From the NCBI GenBank assembly GCA_003993805.1, contig RSEF01000005.1, positions 43,806,978 through 43,870,977 of the forward strand: 64,000 nucleotides of DNA, in the 5' to 3' direction. This document shows positions 60,519 to 64,000 of the stretch, piece by piece. The notes below the pieces were generated by a model. That model saw nothing but the letters and a program-made list of their open reading frames with translations. It searched no databases and had not been told where the DNA came from. The translations under genes and the position numbers were made by a program. The stretch comes from Himantopus leucocephalus. Taxonomy: Eukaryota; Chordata; Aves; Charadriiformes; Recurvirostridae. Position 1 is the first letter of the stretch. Every line of letters starts with the position of its first letter.

Positions 60519-63002
60519 TCTGGTCTTTTTGCTGCTGTAGTACGAGAAAACCTAGAACACAAGGTAGCTATAAACACAGGGAATCTATGCCAACATTCCT
60601 TATTTTCTTTTTCTGAAGTGCTCCCGCATCTGTACATATACTGTCTGCTTTATTTTGTTGGTGTAGTTTGCTTTACACTGCAGCCTGAGAAGGCTGTGTT
60701 ACTACCATTGTACACCAATTTACAGAATAATCTTTTGGATCCTGAAGATGTGTATTGTCCTCAGGTTGCATTTCTTTGTCTGCGAAAGCCAGTGCTCTAA
60801 GCGGTAAATGGTTCTGGTTTCACTATTATATAATTGCTGATGTATTCATTTTTAAATTGGCAGCATTAAAGTTTGTATTGAGCTGGCTGGTAGTTGCCCT
60901 TTAAAAAGTTTTTGAAGGCCATAGTCCGTCTATAGCACAGGTATAGAAGAGACGTTGAAAGGGTGGAGCTACTGACTCTTTACATTAGCAGGCATGGACA
61001 TAGACAGGCCCGTCAGTAAGGTTGAGAAAGGAGGTAATTTTTAATGATCTATTCAATATTCGTTTATCAAGAGAACCAACATCTCCTCTTTTAATGTAAA
61101 CGTTCAGAAAATCTATCACAAAGTGTCTGGTGAAATCATTCTGAGATTTTACCCGTCTCCAGAGAAGCCCCTTCCTGTTACAGTGTCATTTGTGTCTTCT
61201 TAAATGAAGATGGTTAAAGATGCTGAGGGGGATGAAACAGGGGATCTACTGGGAGGAGAAACAAGCCTAAACTCTGATATTATAAGAAGGGGAGCCATGT
61301 GAGAAGAAAGATTATCCAGGATTAGTGTTAAAACTGTTCAGGAGAAAAAGAAATGGCAATAAACTTCAACCCTACATGAACCTAGGTCACGGCTAGTGCA
61401 AGAGATTAAGATCTTGGCTTCAGTGGCAGCAGTGGCTGGCTGACTCCGTGATGTACACGATATCCTGTTATTCTCTAAGACCTGGGATGCCATACTGCTG
61501 TGTGCCTTTACCACTGAAGCTGTAGTTGGGAGTCTCTCTCTAGGGACATCTCCTGGTATCCATCACCTTATGCTTCTGTGTATCCCACCAACTAAAGTGC
61601 CCAAATGACCATTTTCTAAAGCACTTAGTTATCCAGGCTGTGGTAAGGTTTTAAAGGAACAAGCAGTATTCATAGTGTCATATGAGACTTTCAGCCAGGC
61701 CAGCCTCCCTGACTGACTGCTGCCTGGATGCATCTACCATAATGGCTATTGGATTTAGCCCCTTTCCAGCTGAGGCTTCCTGACTCCCTCTTTGCAGGCA
61801 GAGGTAAAATGTGAGAGGTAGGAATGGAGGTGGGATCCTAGAGACCTGGGTAAGGTATAGAGGTGCAGAAACTAGGAAGGTGGTCAGCAGTTCAATCTGT
61901 CAGACTGGCTTGCTAGCCACCATGCTGCTTTGGTTTTAATTCCTTTTATCAGTAGTCTGCTGTATCTGCCTTCCAAGCCCAAACTCCCATGCCGTATGCT
62001 GCCAATACTGTCCTCCATCTGCAAGAAGAACAGCCACAGACAACAGCTGTAATAGCTGGCCACAGACATCCATCACCCTTATCTCTCCTTCAGTTTGTAT
62101 TTCACACAATCAACCTGTTACAATTTAATTGACTCTCCCAATCATCTACCCAGGTGGGTAGATTGTATAGGAAAGAGAAAGACCTGGGAGTTGGGACTAC
62201 AGTCATAACATTGCAAAATGATGAGATAAGGCACATTTTACTCTTATTTCCCTAAACTAAATGGCAGTTCTTTAAAATTTGATTTCTAAAGGCTATGGTA
62301 TTTTGTACTGAACATACAGTATCAAGCTAAATCCTTTTTCAGATCTGGGTCCTCTGTAGGGCTTTCTCCTGAGTACAAATGTCAGGGTTTGACCTATTAG
62401 CTTCAACAGCACGCTGGCAAAATAATGAATGAGGAGAGGAACTCTGTTCTTGTACTTGGGTAATATTTACTGAGTGTTGCCAAATCATAGAAAGCTGGAG
62501 AAAGGCAAGAAAAATTCTCCTTCCAGTATGTAAGCACAAACAGTATAGTCTAAATCACAACAGTCCTGTAAGTCTAAATTCCATTAGATATTTCAGTTTA
62601 CTCACAAACACTCTGCCCCGATCAAGGAGTAGACATCTGAAGTCTGTTTCTGTACTGATCTTACCTCTGATGCCCTGAGCCACCTTTAGGCCAGTGCTCC
62701 TAACGGTAGCTCCAATGATTTACGAATAGAGGGTTGTCTCTTCCTCAAGGCCTGATGAAACAGCTTCTTCCCACAGAAGCTAATGTGAATGAGTGATTGG
62801 CCATATGGAGAGGAAAGCTCAGTCAAGGAGTGCATCCTTTTACTAAATTCACTTGGGTTTCTCTCCCACTGGTTTCCAAGAGTTAGAGAATCTAGAGGAC
62901 CCTGATCATCCAAGGGCAGCTGGGATTGCAGTAGGGTTAGCCTCTCAACACAGTCCTAAGAAGACAGTTACCTTTGATACACTGGTTGTCCTATCAAATC
63001 TC
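60519..63002. other. Unique noncoding DNA, about 2.5 kb
   Basis: No genes or repeats recognised. All frames are short. Confidence 0.5.
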
Positions 63003-63018
63003 TTTTTTTTTTTTTTTT
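63003..63018 (+). repeat. T16 homopolymer with acceptor-like end
   Basis: Sixteen T followed by CCTAG, an excellent splice-acceptor shape. The next bases are open in one + frame for about 54 codons and in one minus frame across 62968-63171. Neither has further support, so I record only the T-run. Confidence 0.75.
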
Positions 63019-63187
63019 CCTAGAAGGTACAGAAGAAAAGATATCAGAAAGAGGTACAGAAGCTGAAATGGTGACCTTAGTCTTCTCCTTACTTTCTACT
63101 CCTTCCACATCTATTATGCCAGAATTTAGTCCTGGAAGTACTTCAGCTTTCTGTATGACATCCTTTCTCAATAATCAAGTTTCAATT

Positions 63188-63195
63188 TGACGTCA
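63188..63195. promoter_or_regulatory. Consensus CRE octamer
   Basis: TGACGTCA, the full palindromic CREB/ATF site. One isolated octamer in 64 kb is expected about once by chance and CpG here is unprotected by any island, so functional weight is low. Confidence 0.2.
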
Positions 63196-63729
63196 GGAGT
63201 TCTGATCTAACCAACATAATACAAACTTGGCACAGGTCTCTGGCTGATACCTCCTTGCCAAGCAGCTTTACAGTAAGCAAATTCCACAACACAAAACAAA
63301 TACGCAAACAGCCAAGTCATAACTTTTTCCGAGTGGCTCATCTTGATTCAGTAAAATTCTCATCTTTTCTCTGTAGGAAAATTCAGGCTGTGTGTAAGGT
63401 ACTGTTTCCAAGTACGTTCAGAAGTAGCTTTTTGACTTTTGGCGAAGATAAACGTAAAAATGCCTTTGGGATTGGAGGGGCCAAGTTCCACTCTGGTGGT
63501 AGAGGCGCTCTGGTTGAAAGGTGTAGAAATGGGCACCACAAAATACTAGACAGAGATAGCCAACAGTGGATCATGGAAAAACAGGCATTGAGCTAGATAT
63601 AAAAGCTGCCAAGGAAAATGGGAGGGGTTTATGTTAATTTATTTAGCAGTTAGTATGTCCTATGCATACGTAAAAAGTAAATGTTTGAAGTGTTCTGTGG
63701 CGGTAAAGTCAAGGTAATGTCAATGACAG
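63196..63729. other. Unique noncoding DNA
   Basis: The 113-codon frame at 63255-63596 (+) overlaps a minus frame and matches no family. Not called. Confidence 0.45.
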
Positions 63730-63885
63730 GGTACTGACCTAGGAATTAGAGGACTTTTTAGTTACTTGCTCTGTTCCTGTCACTTATGGTTCCTGCAAAA
63801 TTTTGGCAAGTCATTTCTCCTTGTCTCAGCTTTCCAACATGCAAATGGTACTGGTGGCCTCCTTTGTGAGCTGCGTGTTCAAAAG
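63730..63885 (-). repeat. MIR-type SINE relic
   Basis: In reverse orientation the MIR order is clear: CTGTTCCTGTCACTTATGG, then TTTGGCAAGTCATTTCTCC, TTGTCTCAGCTTTCCAACAT, GCAAATGGTACTGGTGGCC, and TTTGTGAGCTG before an AAAGCACT. These parallel GCCACTTA, TTGGGCAAGTCACTTAACC, CTCAGTTTCCTCATCTGTAA, AATGG and TTGTGAGGAT in the reverse complement of MIR. The match is good for so old an element. Confidence 0.65.
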
Positions 63886-64000
63886 CACTATTTGCTTCTC
63901 TCTTTTCCATCACTGTCCAATATTCCATTGTTCCTTACCAAGTAGTGCTCTGTCATTTGTGGTAATTAGGGTAATTTCATTAGAAATATGAGATTCTTAT

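Noticed and set aside
63018..63190. Strong acceptor-like T16-CCTAG followed by an open frame, plus a protein-like minus-strand frame over the same bases
   Set aside because: Both strands read equally well, which shows how easily short frames look plausible here. No donor or family match on either strand.
1..64000. tRNA, rRNA, CRISPR arrays, phage or bacterial operons
   Set aside because: No RNA-gene box motifs, no spaced direct repeats and no gene clusters. The repeat content is avian.

Overview
The window looks like vertebrate nuclear DNA, most likely from a bird. The deciding evidence is repeat content. Two clear CR1 non-LTR retrotransposon copies are present (34886-35927 on +, 37670-38079 on -), and both carry the 3' end typical of avian CR1. 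There is also an older CR1 3' remnant (about 38340-38425). Several very diverged MIR-type SINE relics are present, and there are no Alu, B1 or L1 sequences. The DNA is AT-rich, poor in CpG and nearly repeat-free, as expected for a long intron or gene-poor interval of a bird macrochromosome. No prokaryotic gene organisation, CRISPR array, operon, tRNA or rRNA gene was seen. Most open reading frames of 60-150 codons look like chance frames.

Layout. 1-9.1 kb: unique DNA with a G-run at the left edge, three small assembly artefacts, a 24-bp tandem duplication and a near-perfect 26-bp palindrome at 7803-7828 that contains inverted AGGTCA half-sites. 9.1-10.0 kb: a somewhat GC/CpG-richer block with unusually long open stretches; its status is unresolved. 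10-34 kb: mostly unique DNA, with a palindromic AP-1-like site at 19795-19811, a possible MIR relic near 24 kb and two AT-rich homeobox-motif-rich blocks that look like conserved noncoding elements (29740-30257, 32690-33060). 34.5-38.5 kb: the CR1 area. 41.6-42.7 kb: a CTCF-like site and two MIR-like relics. 43.5-44.5 kb: a second GC-richer block with a minus-strand reading frame broken by stops. 44884-45309: a 426-base assembly gap. 45.3-56 kb: unique DNA. 56556-56849: the best coding candidate in the window, a 98-codon open block bounded by a plausible splice acceptor and a strong GTGAGT donor. 57-64 kb: unique DNA with a 16-bp palindrome, an assembly duplication, a long T-run and a MIR-like relic at the right end.

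No gene could be named and no undescribed multi-gene system was found. The observations most worth checking are the candidate exon at 56.5 kb, the two extended palindromes with transcription-factor half-sites, the conserved-element candidates, and the repeated pattern of near-identical duplicate sequence on both sides of single N bases, which looks like unmerged haplotypes in the assembly.
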